Part shown: in pieces, positions 52,251-60,971 of the stretch
Numbering within the stretch: the first letter of the stretch is position 1
Layout of the letters: each line of letters begins with the position of its first letter
NCBI RefSeq assembly: GCF_900091435.1
Contig: NZ_FMCS01000001.1
Coordinates: 1,115,512 to 1,179,511, forward strand
Direction of reading: 5' to 3'
Length of the DNA: 64,000 bases
Origin: Micromonospora chaiyaphumensis
Lineage (GTDB): Bacteria > Actinomycetota > Actinomycetes > Mycobacteriales > Micromonosporaceae
Notes under the pieces: model-generated
What the model was told of the DNA's origin: nothing
The model's input: the letters and a program-made list of their open reading frames with translations, nothing else
Databases searched by the model: none
Program-made: the position numbers and the translations under genes

Positions 52251-52278
52251 GAGATGGACCTACTCCCCAGCGGCAGAA

Positions 52279-52308
52279 CGGTGGGGGCGGACGGGTCCAC
52301 CCCCACCG
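52279..52308 (-). terminator. Intercistronic hairpin between ngcE2 and ngcF2
   Basis: CGGTGGGGG / CCCCCACCG, perfect 9-bp stem with a 12-nt loop, 8 nt past the ngcE2 stop. It probably acts as a partial terminator or mRNA stabiliser, a known way to make more binding protein than permease. Copy 1 has no such hairpin. Confidence 0.6.
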
Positions 52309-52316
52309 GTCGGATG

Positions 52317-53735
52317 TTACGCAGCCCGCTTGTACTTCTTGATCGAGCTGTCCTGGGCGATCGTGTCCGCCCCCTTCTGGCACTGGTCGAGGAACTCGGC
52401 CGGGGTGCTCCGGCCGCTGAAGAACTCGCCGCACGCGGCGTCGACCAGTTCGCGCTCGAGCTTGCGGTAGTAGTTGTTGTAGACCCAGTTGAAGCCGTTG
52501 CTGCCGGACGCCTCCAGGGCCTTGACCACGGTGGTCAGGCCGAACGGCAGCTCGATCCCGTCGGTCGCGCCGGCCACGACGGTCAGGCTGGAGACCTTCT
52601 TCGTGAAGTCCTGCGCGCCCTTCTTGGAGAGCATCGTCCGGAAGTACTCCAGGCCGCCGGCGACGTTCTTCGCCTTCGCCGGCACCATGAACGGCTCGCC
52701 CGCGGTGCCCCGGATCGCCTCGAACGGCAGCTTGTCCCCGCTGCCCAGGCTCGGCGTCGGCGCGATGGCCATGTTGAAGCCGGCCGGCGTCACCTTCGCC
52801 TGCTCGCTCTCCAGCCAGGAACCGCAGGAGATGAAGGCGGCCTTGCCCTGGCACCAGGCGGTCTGCGACTGGATGTGGTCCAGGCCCGGCGAACCGTCCA
52901 GGATGTACTTGTCCTTGACGATCTGGTACCAGGCGTCGGCCGCCGCCTTCATGGCGTCGGACTTCCAGGCGTTCGGCTCGAGGTTGTCGATCGCGACCGC
53001 CACCGACGGCCCGCCGAACTTGATCGCGGTGGCGATCAGCGGCCAGCTCATGTAGCGGGGGTGCTTGCCCGCGTACGTCCAGGGGGCGACCCCGGCGGCC
53101 TTGATCTGCTTGCAGAGCGCGATGTGCTCGTCCCAGGTCTTCGCGTACTGCCAGTTGCGCTCGGTGAAGGTCTTGGTGGAGTACCAGATGCCGTAGGCGG
53201 TGTACGTGTAGTTGAGGACCAGGAACTTCCCGTCGTACGAACCGACCTCGACCGCGCCGGGGAGCAGGGTGTCCTTCACCGACTTGCCGGGGATGTCCAG
53301 GCTGGGCGCGGCCAGCAGGTCGCCCAGGTCGGCGATGGCGTTCTGGCTGACCAGACCGTTGAAGTCGATCTGGCCGGCGCCGGAGTTGTTGACCACGTCC
53401 GGCGGGGTGCCGTCGACGAAGCGCGGCTGGAGGGTCTTGTTGATCTCCTGGGTGGCCGAGTGCTTGATCTCCGCCTTCGGGTACTTCTCCTTGTACATGG
53501 CCTCGTGGGCCTTGGCGTACTGCTCGCCGAAGCCGCCGTTGAAGATCACCACCTCGAGCGGGGCGTCCTCCTTGACACCGAGCGGGTTCTGCTCGCTCTT
53601 GGTGCCCTTGTAGGCGCCGGAGTCGCCCTTGTCGTCGTCGCCACCGGAGGTGGCGCAGCCGGCGAGCAGGCCGGCGGCGGGGGTGGCCAGCAGACCGGCG
53701 GCCGCGGTCCGCCGGAGGATCTCACGCCTGTTCAT
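52317..53735 (-). CDS. GlcNAc/chitobiose-type binding lipoprotein, NgcE-like (copy 2)
   Basis: 472 residues from the ATG at 53735 (GAGGAG upstream). Twin-Arg motif NRREILRR and lipobox LLAGC, with ATPAAGLL before it: Tat-type lipoprotein, as in copy 1. The mature start TKSEQNPLGVKEDAPLEVVI and the C-terminus SSIKKYKRAA parallel copy 1. Solute-binding fold about 45-465. It heads a three-gene operon ngcE2-F2-G2 without regulator or ATPase. Upstream, an inverted repeat at 53794-53806 may be its operator. Confidence 0.83.
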   Translation of the reverse strand: MNRREILRRTAAAGLLATPAAGLLAGCATSGGDDDKGDSGAYKGTKSEQNPLGVKEDAPLEVVIFNGGFGEQYAKAHEAMYKEKYPKAEIKHSATQEINKTLQPRFVDGTPPDVVNNSGAGQIDFNGLVSQNAIADLGDLLAAPSLDIPGKSVKDTLLPGAVEVGSYDGKFLVLNYTYTAYGIWYSTKTFTERNWQYAKTWDEHIALCKQIKAAGVAPWTYAGKHPRYMSWPLIATAIKFGGPSVAVAIDNLEPNAWKSDAMKAAADAWYQIVKDKYILDGSPGLDHIQSQTAWCQGKAAFISCGSWLESEQAKVTPAGFNMAIAPTPSLGSGDKLPFEAIRGTAGEPFMVPAKAKNVAGGLEYFRTMLSKKGAQDFTKKVSSLTVVAGATDGIELPFGLTTVVKALEASGSNGFNWVYNNYYRKLERELVDAACGEFFSGRSTPAEFLDQCQKGADTIAQDSSIKKYKRAA

Positions 53736-53793
53736 CGCATCTCCTCGGTTCGGGTAAACATCGAGGCTCGGGGAGGCCAGCTGTCGCTTGTCT

Positions 53794-53806
53794 TCAATTA
53801 ACTTGA
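53794..53806. promoter_or_regulatory. Inverted repeat upstream of ngcE2
   Basis: TCAA-TTAAC-TTGA, perfect 4-bp arms, in an AT-rich patch 59 bp before ngcE2. A second small palindrome AGAA-T-TTCT lies at 53816-53824. This is the obvious promoter region, but the regulator is unknown. Confidence 0.35.
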
Positions 53807-53907
53807 TGTTGCTGAAGAATTTCTACGGCAGCGCGGCCCGGACCACAAGACCTCAGGACCGAACCGTTATCCGTACCGGTCGGTCGCGGCTGGCATAGCC
53901 TGGGCCC

Positions 53908-55293
53908 ATGCGCCGCCTGCGGCAGCTCGCCGAGCGCACGCCGGCCACTCGGGAGCGCTACGCCGACCTGCTCCGGGCGCTCGCCATCACCATGGTCGTG
54001 CTCGGCCACTGGGGCGTGACCGTCATCGGGTACGACCGGGCCGGCCGCCCCGCCGGCCACTCCGCCCTCGGTGACCTGCCGTGGGCCTGGCCGCTGACCT
54101 GGGTGGCCCAGGTGATCCCGGTGTTCTTCCTGGTCGGTGGCTATGCCAACGCCGCCTCGCTGACCGCGCGCCGGCGCCGCGGGGGAACCGCCACCGGGTG
54201 GCTGGTCGACCGCAGCGCCCGGCTGGCCCGGCCCACCACGGCGCTGCTGCTGGTGCTGGCGGCCGGCGCCGGGGTGGCCACGCTGCGCGGCGCCGACCCG
54301 GTGGAGGTCCGCACCGTGGTCTGGTTCGCCACCATCCCGCTGTGGTTCCTGGTGGCCTACCTGATCGTGGTGCCGCTGACCCCGCCCATGTACGCGCTGC
54401 ACCGCCGCTTCGGCCTCGCCGTGCCCCTGGTGCTGGTCGGCCTCGTGGCGCTCGGGGACCTGGGCCGGATCTGGGGCCCGGTGGGGCTCGCCACGGGCAA
54501 CTACGTGTTCGGCTGGCTGGCCGTCCACCAGCTCGGCTTCGCCTGGTACGACAGCCGCACCCGGGGCCGCGCCCCGGGCGAGCCGGCCGCGCCGCGGGGC
54601 CTGCGCCGGCGCCGGCTGCCGCTGTCCCGTGCCGCCGGGACGGCCCTGCTCACCGGCGGGCTGGTCGCGGTGGTGCTGCTGACGGTCGTCGGGCCGTATC
54701 CGGTGGCGATGCTCAACGTGCCGGGCGAGCGCCTGGACAACGCGGCGCCGCCGAGCCTCGCACTGCTGGCCGTGGCCACCGCCCAGCTCGGGCTGATCCT
54801 GCTGCTGCGGGAGCCGGCCGGGCGCTGGCTGCGCCGGTCCGGCCCCTGGCAGGCGACGATCGCGGTCAATGCGGTGGTGCTGACCGTCTTCCTCTGGCAC
54901 CTCACCGCCGCGGTGCTGCTGGTCGGGCTGCTCGACGCGCTCGGCGCCCTGCCCACCCCGCCGGTCGGCTCGGCCGCCTGGTGGGGCTGGCGGGTCCCCT
55001 GGCTGCTCGCCCTCGCCGTGGTGCTGGCCGCGCTGGTCGCCGTGTTCGGTCCGATCGAGGCCCGCACGCGCCGCCCGCCCGCGGCCGGCCCGGCCGGCGA
55101 CGGCGCCCGCCGGCTACGCACCGCGCTGGCCGTCCTCGGGTACGCGGGGCTCGTCGCCGGACTGCTGCTGAACAGCCTCACCCGCAAGACCGCGCCCGAG
55201 CCGCTGGGGGTGCCCGCCCCGGCACTGGTGGCGTACCTGGCCGGGGCGGGGGTGCTGCGGCTGCTCAGGTCTGGGTGGGGAAGCCGAGGTTGA
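53908..55293 (+). CDS. Acyltransferase-3 family membrane protein
   Basis: 461 residues with about ten membrane helices. The opening RYADLLRALAITMVVLGHWG is the acyltransferase-3 motif containing the catalytic His. Also typical are IPVFFLVGGYANAASL and the late FLWHLTAAVLL. Such proteins O-acylate surface glycans, lipids or antibiotics using acyl-CoA from the cytoplasm. No ribosome site; TAGCCT lies 6 nt before the ATG (leaderless). The 3' end overlaps the convergent mmsA gene by 29 bp. Confidence 0.87.
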   Translation: MRRLRQLAERTPATRERYADLLRALAITMVVLGHWGVTVIGYDRAGRPAGHSALGDLPWAWPLTWVAQVIPVFFLVGGYANAASLTARRRRGGTATGWLVDRSARLARPTTALLLVLAAGAGVATLRGADPVEVRTVVWFATIPLWFLVAYLIVVPLTPPMYALHRRFGLAVPLVLVGLVALGDLGRIWGPVGLATGNYVFGWLAVHQLGFAWYDSRTRGRAPGEPAAPRGLRRRRLPLSRAAGTALLTGGLVAVVLLTVVGPYPVAMLNVPGERLDNAAPPSLALLAVATAQLGLILLLREPAGRWLRRSGPWQATIAVNAVVLTVFLWHLTAAVLLVGLLDALGALPTPPVGSAAWWGWRVPWLLALAVVLAALVAVFGPIEARTRRPPAAGPAGDGARRLRTALAVLGYAGLVAGLLLNSLTRKTAPEPLGVPAPALVAYLAGAGVLRLLRSGWGSRG

Positions 55294-56755
55294 CCCCGCC
55301 GTGGCGCGGGTCGAGCCAGCGGCTGGTGACCACCTTGCCCCGGGTGAAGAAGGCGACCCCGTCGGCGCCGTGCGCGTGCAGGTCGCCGAAGAGGGAGGCC
55401 TTCCAGCCGCCGAACGAGTAGTAGGCCATCGGCACCGGGATCGGCACGTTGACGCCGATCATGCCGACCTCCACCTCGTGCTGGTAGCGCCGGGCGGCGC
55501 CACCGTCGTTGGTGAAGATCGCCGTGCCGTTGCCGTACGGGTTGGCGTTGACCAGCTCGACGGCCTCGTCGTACGAGCCGACCCGGACCACGCTGAGCAC
55601 CGGGCCGAAGATCTCGTCCGTGTAGATCGACATCTCCGGCGTGACGTGGTCGAAGAGGGTCGGGCCGAGCCAGAACCCGTCGGCGTCCCCGTCCGGAGTC
55701 ACCTCGCGCCCGTCCACCACCGGCACCGCGCCGGCCGCGATCCCGGACTCCACGTAGGAGCGGACCCGCTCGGCGTGCGCGGCGGTGACCAGCGGGCCCA
55801 TGTCGCAACCCCGCCGGCCGTCGCCGGTGCGCAGCCGGCCCATCCGCTCGGCGATCCGGGCGACCAGGGCGTCGGCCACCGGCTCGACCGCGACCAGCGC
55901 GGAGATCGCCATGCACCGCTCCCCCGCCGAGCCGAAGCCGGCGTTGACCGCGGCGTCGGCGGCCAGGTCCAGGTCGGCGTCGGGGAGCACCACCATGTGG
56001 TTCTTCGCCCCGCCGAGCGCCTGCACCCGCTTGCCGGCCAGCGAGCCGCGCTGGTGCACGTACCGGGCCACCGGGGTGGAGCCGACGAACGACACCGCCT
56101 TGACGCCCGGGTGGTCGAGCAGCGCGTCGACCGCCTCCTTGTCGCCGTTGACCACGTTGAGCACGCCGTCCGGCAGCCCGGCCTCGGTGAACCACTCGGC
56201 CAGCAGCAGCGCGGCGCTCGGGTCCTTCTCGCTGGGCTTGAGCACCACGGCGTTGCCGCAGGCGATCGCCACCGGGACGAACCAGAGCGGGACCATCACC
56301 GGGAAGTTGAACGGGGAGATCACCGCCACCACACCGAGCGGCTGCCGCAGGCTGTACGAGTCGACCTCGGTGGAGACGTTCTCGCTGAAGCCGCCGCGCA
56401 GGGCCGAGGGGATGCCGCAGGCGTACTCGATCACCTCGAGGCCGCGCTGCACCTCGCCGGCGGCGTCCGCGAGCACCTTGCCGTGCTCGGCCGTGATCAC
56501 CTCGGCGAGCCGGTCGCGGCGGGCGTTGACCAGCTCGCGGAAGGCGAACATGACGGCGGTCCGCTTGGCCAGCGAGGCGTCCCGCCAGGACCGGGCGGCC
56601 CGCTCGGCGGCCTCGACCGCGCCCGCCACGTCGGCGGCGGAGGCCAGCGCCACCTGCCCGGTACGCCGCCCGGTCGCCGGGTCGAAGACGTCCCCGCGCC
56701 GGTCGGAGTCCCCGCTGATCCGCTTCCCGTCGACGAAGTGCCCGATGGTGCTCAT
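55265..56755 (-). CDS. mmsA: CoA-acylating methylmalonate-semialdehyde dehydrogenase
   Basis: 496 residues. Aldehyde dehydrogenase fold: NAD-binding ISPFNFPVMVPLWF and KPSEKDPSAALLLAEW, general region VSFVGSTPVARYV, catalytic Cys281 in GSAGERCMAIS, and a late IFGPVLSVVRV. MmsA oxidises (methyl)malonate semialdehyde with CoA to propionyl-CoA or acetyl-CoA, in valine, inositol, beta-alanine and pyrimidine breakdown. The ATG at 56755 overlaps the aminotransferase stop (ATGA), so the two act together; a beta-alanine or beta-aminoisobutyrate route is the best guess. Confidence 0.92.
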   Translation of the reverse strand: MSTIGHFVDGKRISGDSDRRGDVFDPATGRRTGQVALASAADVAGAVEAAERAARSWRDASLAKRTAVMFAFRELVNARRDRLAEVITAEHGKVLADAAGEVQRGLEVIEYACGIPSALRGGFSENVSTEVDSYSLRQPLGVVAVISPFNFPVMVPLWFVPVAIACGNAVVLKPSEKDPSAALLLAEWFTEAGLPDGVLNVVNGDKEAVDALLDHPGVKAVSFVGSTPVARYVHQRGSLAGKRVQALGGAKNHMVVLPDADLDLAADAAVNAGFGSAGERCMAISALVAVEPVADALVARIAERMGRLRTGDGRRGCDMGPLVTAAHAERVRSYVESGIAAGAVPVVDGREVTPDGDADGFWLGPTLFDHVTPEMSIYTDEIFGPVLSVVRVGSYDEAVELVNANPYGNGTAIFTNDGGAARRYQHEVEVGMIGVNVPIPVPMAYYSFGGWKASLFGDLHAHGADGVAFFTRGKVVTSRWLDPRHGGVNLGFPTQT

Positions 56756-58062
56756 GCGATCACCTCAGCGGCGGCGACGGACGAGCGGATGGCCTCGACC
56801 AGGATGGCCAGGCCCTCGCGGGCCTCGTCCTCGGTGAGGGTCAGCGGCGGTCCCATCCGCACCACGTTGCCGTGCAGGCCGCCCTTGCCGACCAGGAGGC
56901 CACCCTCCCGGCAGGCCTCGAAGACCCGGGTGGTGAGCGTGGGATCGGGCTCGGTGGTGCCCGGCCGGACGAACTCGACGCCCAGCATGAGGCCCTTCCC
57001 GCGGACCTCGGCGACGGAGTCGAGGTCGGCGGTGGCGGCCCGCAGGCCGTCGCCGAGGATCGCGCCGACCCGCGCGGCGTTGGCCTGGAGGTCGTGGTTC
57101 AGCAGGTAGTCGACGACCGCGTTGCCGGCCGCCGTGGAGACCGGGTTGCCGCCGTAGGTGGAGAAGCTGATCGCCGGCACCGACTCCAGCACCTCGGCCC
57201 GGCCGACGACGCCGGCCAGGGCGAAGCCGTTGCCGATGCCCTTGGCGAAGGTGAGCAGGTCCGGAGTGACACCGTGCGCCTCGTAGCCCCAGAAGTGCTC
57301 GCCGGTGCGGCCCCAGCCGGTCTGCACCTCGTCGGAGATGAGCAGGATGCCGTGCTCGTCGAGCACCTTCTTCCAGGCGGCGAAGAGCCCGTCCGGGCCG
57401 TGCACGAAGCCGCCGACGCCCTGGATCGGCTCGGCGATCAGGCAGGCCACGTCGCCGGCGGTCTGGGTGGCGAGCACCTCGCGCAGGTCCTCCACGGCGG
57501 CGTCGATCCGGTCGCTCTCGTCCAGCCGGGCCAGCAGGCCGCGCAGCCGCTCGCCGGAGTGCAGCCAGGCCACCTGGAGCGGGTTGAGGGCGCTGGCCGA
57601 CCAGCCCCGGTTGCCGGTGACGCCCATGGCCGCGTACGACCGGCCGTGGTAGCTGTTGCGCACGGCGAGGACCTGGTGCGAGCGGCGGTGGTTGGTGGCG
57701 ACCAGCAGGGCCGCCTCGTTGGCCTCGGTGCCGGAGTTGGTGAAGAACACCCGCGCGTCGGGGATGCCGGAGACCCGGGCGATCTTCTCGGCCAGCTCGA
57801 CCTGCTGACGGATCAGGTAGAGCGTCGAGCTGTGCACGATGCCGGTGCGCACCTGCCGTTCGACCGCCTCCCGGATCTCCGGGATGTCGTAGCCGATCAT
57901 GTTGGTCAGCACGCCGCCGAAGAAGTCCAGGTAGGTGCGTCCGGCCGCGTCGGTGACCCGGCGGCCGGAGCCGGAGACCAGTTCCAGCGGTTCGGCGTAG
58001 TAGAGCGGCATCCAGGACGGGAGCACGGCCCGGTGCCGGGCCAGCAGGTCGTCGGAGGTCAT
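56752..58062 (-). CDS. Class III omega-aminotransferase (beta-alanine/beta-aminoisobutyrate type)
   Basis: 436 residues. PLP fold type I, class III: FFTNSGTEANEAALLVAT, NSYHGRSYAAMGVTG, LISDEVQTGWGRTG with the pyridine-binding Asp, and the Schiff-base Lys274 in TFAKGIGNGFAL. It moves an amino group from an omega-amino acid to pyruvate or 2-oxoglutarate, giving a semialdehyde for the coupled MmsA. Substrate is inferred from that partner. It is the first gene of the two-gene operon; the 105-bp upstream stretch presumably holds the promoter. No dedicated regulator adjoins. Confidence 0.88.
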   Translation of the reverse strand: MTSDDLLARHRAVLPSWMPLYYAEPLELVSGSGRRVTDAAGRTYLDFFGGVLTNMIGYDIPEIREAVERQVRTGIVHSSTLYLIRQQVELAEKIARVSGIPDARVFFTNSGTEANEAALLVATNHRRSHQVLAVRNSYHGRSYAAMGVTGNRGWSASALNPLQVAWLHSGERLRGLLARLDESDRIDAAVEDLREVLATQTAGDVACLIAEPIQGVGGFVHGPDGLFAAWKKVLDEHGILLISDEVQTGWGRTGEHFWGYEAHGVTPDLLTFAKGIGNGFALAGVVGRAEVLESVPAISFSTYGGNPVSTAAGNAVVDYLLNHDLQANAARVGAILGDGLRAATADLDSVAEVRGKGLMLGVEFVRPGTTEPDPTLTTRVFEACREGGLLVGKGGLHGNVVRMGPPLTLTEDEAREGLAILVEAIRSSVAAAEVIA

Positions 58063-58167
58063 CGGCGCACCCTTCAGCGGCGGTTGGTCCCCCGCACGCT
58101 CTCATCACGCGGAGGCAGGGACAACTGTCACTGTGTAGCGCAGCGGGGCCGCCCGCCTGACACCACG

Positions 58168-58971
58168 TCAACCACCCTGTTGCGGTTTCCGGAGCGAAAT
58201 CCGGCTGGCGCTCACCCTTCCGCTGGTCAGACGGCTCGGCGGCCACTCGATCCGTAGCAGCGCACCGGCGCGGGGCAGGTGCAGGGCGGCGGCGACCAGC
58301 GCGAAGGCGGCCCAGCCGGCGGCCAGGGCGAGGCCCGGCGAGGTGTCCTGGAGGTAGTGGCAGCCGGCGAGGAAGCCGACCAGGGCCAGGCTGTTGCGGG
58401 CGAAGTGCCGGCTGAACTCGACGAGCTGGCGGCGGGCCTCGACGGCGACCAGCACCCCGGAGTACGGGAAGGTGACCACCATGCCGCGCAGCAGCTCGCC
58501 GAGCAGCCCGGTGAGCAGCGCGCCCACGAAGATCACCACCAGCTTGACCGGGGCGGCGAGGCCGTCCCGCCGGGCATCCACGGGCTCCTGCTCCGGCGCA
58601 CCGGCGGCCCGGCGGCGCAGCAGCAGCATGGTCAGCGCCCAGAGCGCCACGGTGCCGGCCAGCGCCGCCTCGAACGGCAGCGGCACCGCCAGCACGCCGG
58701 CGCTGAACGCCACGTAGGCCGCGACGCCGGCCAGGTCGGCCAGCAGGATCGGCCAGCGCAACCGGCGGTGGGTGACCGCCACCGTGACGAAGAAGAGGTT
58801 GAGGCCGACCACCCCGAGCACCTGCGCTCCCTCCACCCGGTGGCCGGTGGTGACCAGGGCCAGGGTCATGGGCAGCGGCAGGCTGTAGACGAAGGCGCGC
58901 AACCGCACCGAGCGGAGCACGCTGACCGCCCAGACCACGGCGGTCACCAGCAGCACGGCGGTCCACGTCAT
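58168..58971 (-). CDS. Polytopic membrane protein of unknown function
   Basis: 267 residues with about seven hydrophobic helices (first: WTAVLLVTAVVWAVSVL). A charged stretch in the middle (RRRAAGAPEQEPVDARRDG) separates two halves. A helix with LRGMVVTFPYSGVLVAVEARRQ and EFSRHFARNSL is notable, but I know no family by these. The ATG at 58971 lies 5 nt behind the upstream gene's stop, so it is co-translated with that gene. Confidence 0.7.
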   Translation of the reverse strand: MTWTAVLLVTAVVWAVSVLRSVRLRAFVYSLPLPMTLALVTTGHRVEGAQVLGVVGLNLFFVTVAVTHRRLRWPILLADLAGVAAYVAFSAGVLAVPLPFEAALAGTVALWALTMLLLRRRAAGAPEQEPVDARRDGLAAPVKLVVIFVGALLTGLLGELLRGMVVTFPYSGVLVAVEARRQLVEFSRHFARNSLALVGFLAGCHYLQDTSPGLALAAGWAAFALVAAALHLPRAGALLRIEWPPSRLTSGRVSASRISLRKPQQGG

Positions 58972-58976
58972 GGCGG

Positions 58977-59849
58977 TCAGCCCGGGAAGGTGGCGATGTC
59001 GGCGCAGAGCCGGAAGACGCGGGTCAGCCGCTCCACGTCGGCCGGGTGGACGGAGAACTCGTGCTCGCTGATCTCGCCGTGCGCGGTCATCCGCCCCTCC
59101 CAGCAGCTCGATCCGTCCCAGACCACGAGGTTGACGTGAAGGTGCGGACTGACGCCGCCGAGCGGCAGCAGCCCGACCCGCACGCCGGCGCGCCGTTGCG
59201 TCTCGATCAGCTCGGACAGTTCGGGGGTGAGGGTGGCGTACGTGAAGATCCGGGTGATCCGTACGCCCCGGGCGAGGGCCGCCAGGTTCGCCTCCCAGTA
59301 GCGGCGGCCGACGTCGCCGCGCCACCAGCTCAGCTCACCGCTGACCCGGGGCATCACGTTGGTGAGCCCGACCAGCTCCCGAGCGCAGTCCCGGGTGGCG
59401 CCGATCAGGTCCTCGGCGTCGTCGCCGGGCCGGATGATCCGGCCCGCGGCGAGCTGCTCGGCCTCCCGGCGGAACTCCTCGAAGCGGCGCTGCGCCTCGG
59501 CCGCCACCCGGGTCCCGGCGTGCCGCTCGGCCGCCTCGCGCAGCGCGCCGGCGAGCTGCGGGGTGGCGCCGACCAGCCAGGGCGGCCCGTCGAGGAGCGT
59601 GCGCAGCTGGAACCGGCGCTCGGCCCGGGCCAGCGAGTCGAGCACCAGCGAGATGGTGATGCCCATGAGCCCGGCCAGCAGCGACTCGACGCCGGTGGCC
59701 GCGTTGGTGAGGTCGAGCGCCACGGACAGCAGGATGGAGAGCGTGATGCCGACCAGGGCCACCGGGTCGGCGTGCGTGACCAGCCGCACCAGGTGCTCGC
59801 CCGAGCCGGTCCGGCCCCGCGCCCGCCGCCGCATCGCCGCACCCGCCAT
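58977..59849 (-). CDS. Membrane-anchored hypothetical protein (PLD-like C-terminal region possible)
   Basis: 290 residues from the ATG at 59849 (GGGGG upstream). Two hydrophobic helices lie near the N-terminus (VALVGITLSILLSVALDL, SLLAGLMGITISLVLDSLA). A charged helical stretch (AEAQRRFEEFRREAEQLAAG) and a C-terminal domain follow, the latter with ANLAALARGVRITRIFTYATL and SPHLHVNLVVWDGSSCWEG. The C-terminal part recalls degenerate phospholipase-D-like domains of signalling proteins, but the HKD motif is absent. Coupled to the membrane protein gene that follows. Confidence 0.6.
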   Translation of the reverse strand: MAGAAMRRRARGRTGSGEHLVRLVTHADPVALVGITLSILLSVALDLTNAATGVESLLAGLMGITISLVLDSLARAERRFQLRTLLDGPPWLVGATPQLAGALREAAERHAGTRVAAEAQRRFEEFRREAEQLAAGRIIRPGDDAEDLIGATRDCARELVGLTNVMPRVSGELSWWRGDVGRRYWEANLAALARGVRITRIFTYATLTPELSELIETQRRAGVRVGLLPLGGVSPHLHVNLVVWDGSSCWEGRMTAHGEISEHEFSVHPADVERLTRVFRLCADIATFPG

Positions 59850-59938
59850 CGGCCACCCCCGGTCACTCGGTGTGCTCAGGGTAGCCACGATCCACAACGG
59901 CCGGTCGGCGCCCGTTCGCCGCCGGTAGCATCCGCCGG

Positions 59939-60916
59939 GTGCGGACGACGGAGGTGGCGCTGCCGGCCGGCGCGGCGGGGACGACCCGGGTGGCACTCAC
60001 GGCGGGGATCGACGCCTGGGCGGGCTCGCCCCCGATGCGGGCCCTCGTGGGGCACTTCGGCGGCGCCTGGCCGGCCGGTGACCTGGGCGCGGTGCTGGCC
60101 GGGCTGGACGAGTTCTCCGCCCGGCACTGGGACTTCCGCGCCGGGCGGGAACGCCCCGACGCCCGCGAGCCGGCGTTCGACCCCGCCACGGTCGGGCTGG
60201 TGCACGACGCGGCGGCGGCGCTCGGCCTGGTCCGGTCGCTCCCGCCCACCCTGCCCCGGTACGCGCACCTGCTCGTCCTCGGCGGCCTGGCGCACGCCTG
60301 CCTGCGGCGCACCGCGTACGCCGCGCACCTGGCCCGGACGGTCGCCGGGGTGACCGGCGAGGTGGCGGTGCTGGGCAGCTTCCGGGCCCTCTCCCCGGTC
60401 GAGTCGCGGCTGCTCGCCGACGCCGGCGTGCACGGCTGCGCCACGGAGGTCGACGCCCTCGACGCCGGGGTGCGCCTGGCCTTCGGGGTGGACGCGCCCA
60501 GCGAGGAGACCGGCGAGACCGCGGACCACCCGCACCGGGCCTGGTCCTCCCGCACCTACCGGCCGGCCGGGCTGCCCCCGGTGCGGGTGCTCGCCGCGCC
60601 CTCCGGCGAGCCGCACCGCCGCCGGGCGCACACCGCCGACACCCAGCGGTTCTGGGCCGAGCACGTCCGGCTGCGCGAGGGCGATCCGGTGCTCATGGTG
60701 ACCGCGCCGATCTACGTGCCGTTCCAGCACTGCGACGCGCTGCGCACCCTCGCCGTGCCGTTCGGCTGCGGAATCGACACCGTCGGGGTGGACCCGGCCC
60801 TGGCCGCGCCGGTCCCGGTGCCCGAGCCCACCCTCACCCCGGGGCGCTACCTCCAGGAGATCCGCTCGGCGGTGCGGTCGATGCGCGCGCTGCACGCGGC
60901 GCTGGCGGCCGGCTGA
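59939..60916 (+). CDS. Conserved-looking hypothetical protein, Rossmann-like
   Basis: 325 residues from the GTG at 59939; TAGCAT lies 7 nt upstream and there is no ribosome site, so it is probably leaderless. Soluble, without signal or membrane segment. A mixed alpha/beta fold is suggested by RYAHLLVLGGLAHACLRR, VAVLGSFRALSPVE and DPVLMVTAPIYVPFQHCDALR; this loosely recalls DUF218/SanA-like nucleotide-binding proteins. No catalytic motif could be named. Confidence 0.6.
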   Translation: MRTTEVALPAGAAGTTRVALTAGIDAWAGSPPMRALVGHFGGAWPAGDLGAVLAGLDEFSARHWDFRAGRERPDAREPAFDPATVGLVHDAAAALGLVRSLPPTLPRYAHLLVLGGLAHACLRRTAYAAHLARTVAGVTGEVAVLGSFRALSPVESRLLADAGVHGCATEVDALDAGVRLAFGVDAPSEETGETADHPHRAWSSRTYRPAGLPPVRVLAAPSGEPHRRRAHTADTQRFWAEHVRLREGDPVLMVTAPIYVPFQHCDALRTLAVPFGCGIDTVGVDPALAAPVPVPEPTLTPGRYLQEIRSAVRSMRALHAALAAG

Positions 60917-60926
60917 CCGGGGCGGA

Positions 60927-60957
60927 GCCGGTGCCCGGCGAACCGCCGCGCACCGGC
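60927..60957. terminator. Bidirectional hairpin between convergent genes
   Basis: Outer stem GCCGGTGC / GCACCGGC, one C-C mismatch, inner stem CGGCG / CGCCG, 3-nt loop. Placed between the stops at 60916 (+) and 60972 (-). Confidence 0.8.
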
Positions 60958-60971
60958 CCGTGGACGGGTGG

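Noticed and set aside
58977..59849. Phospholipase D assignment
   Set aside because: The HKD motif is not present, so only a weak structural resemblance is noted.
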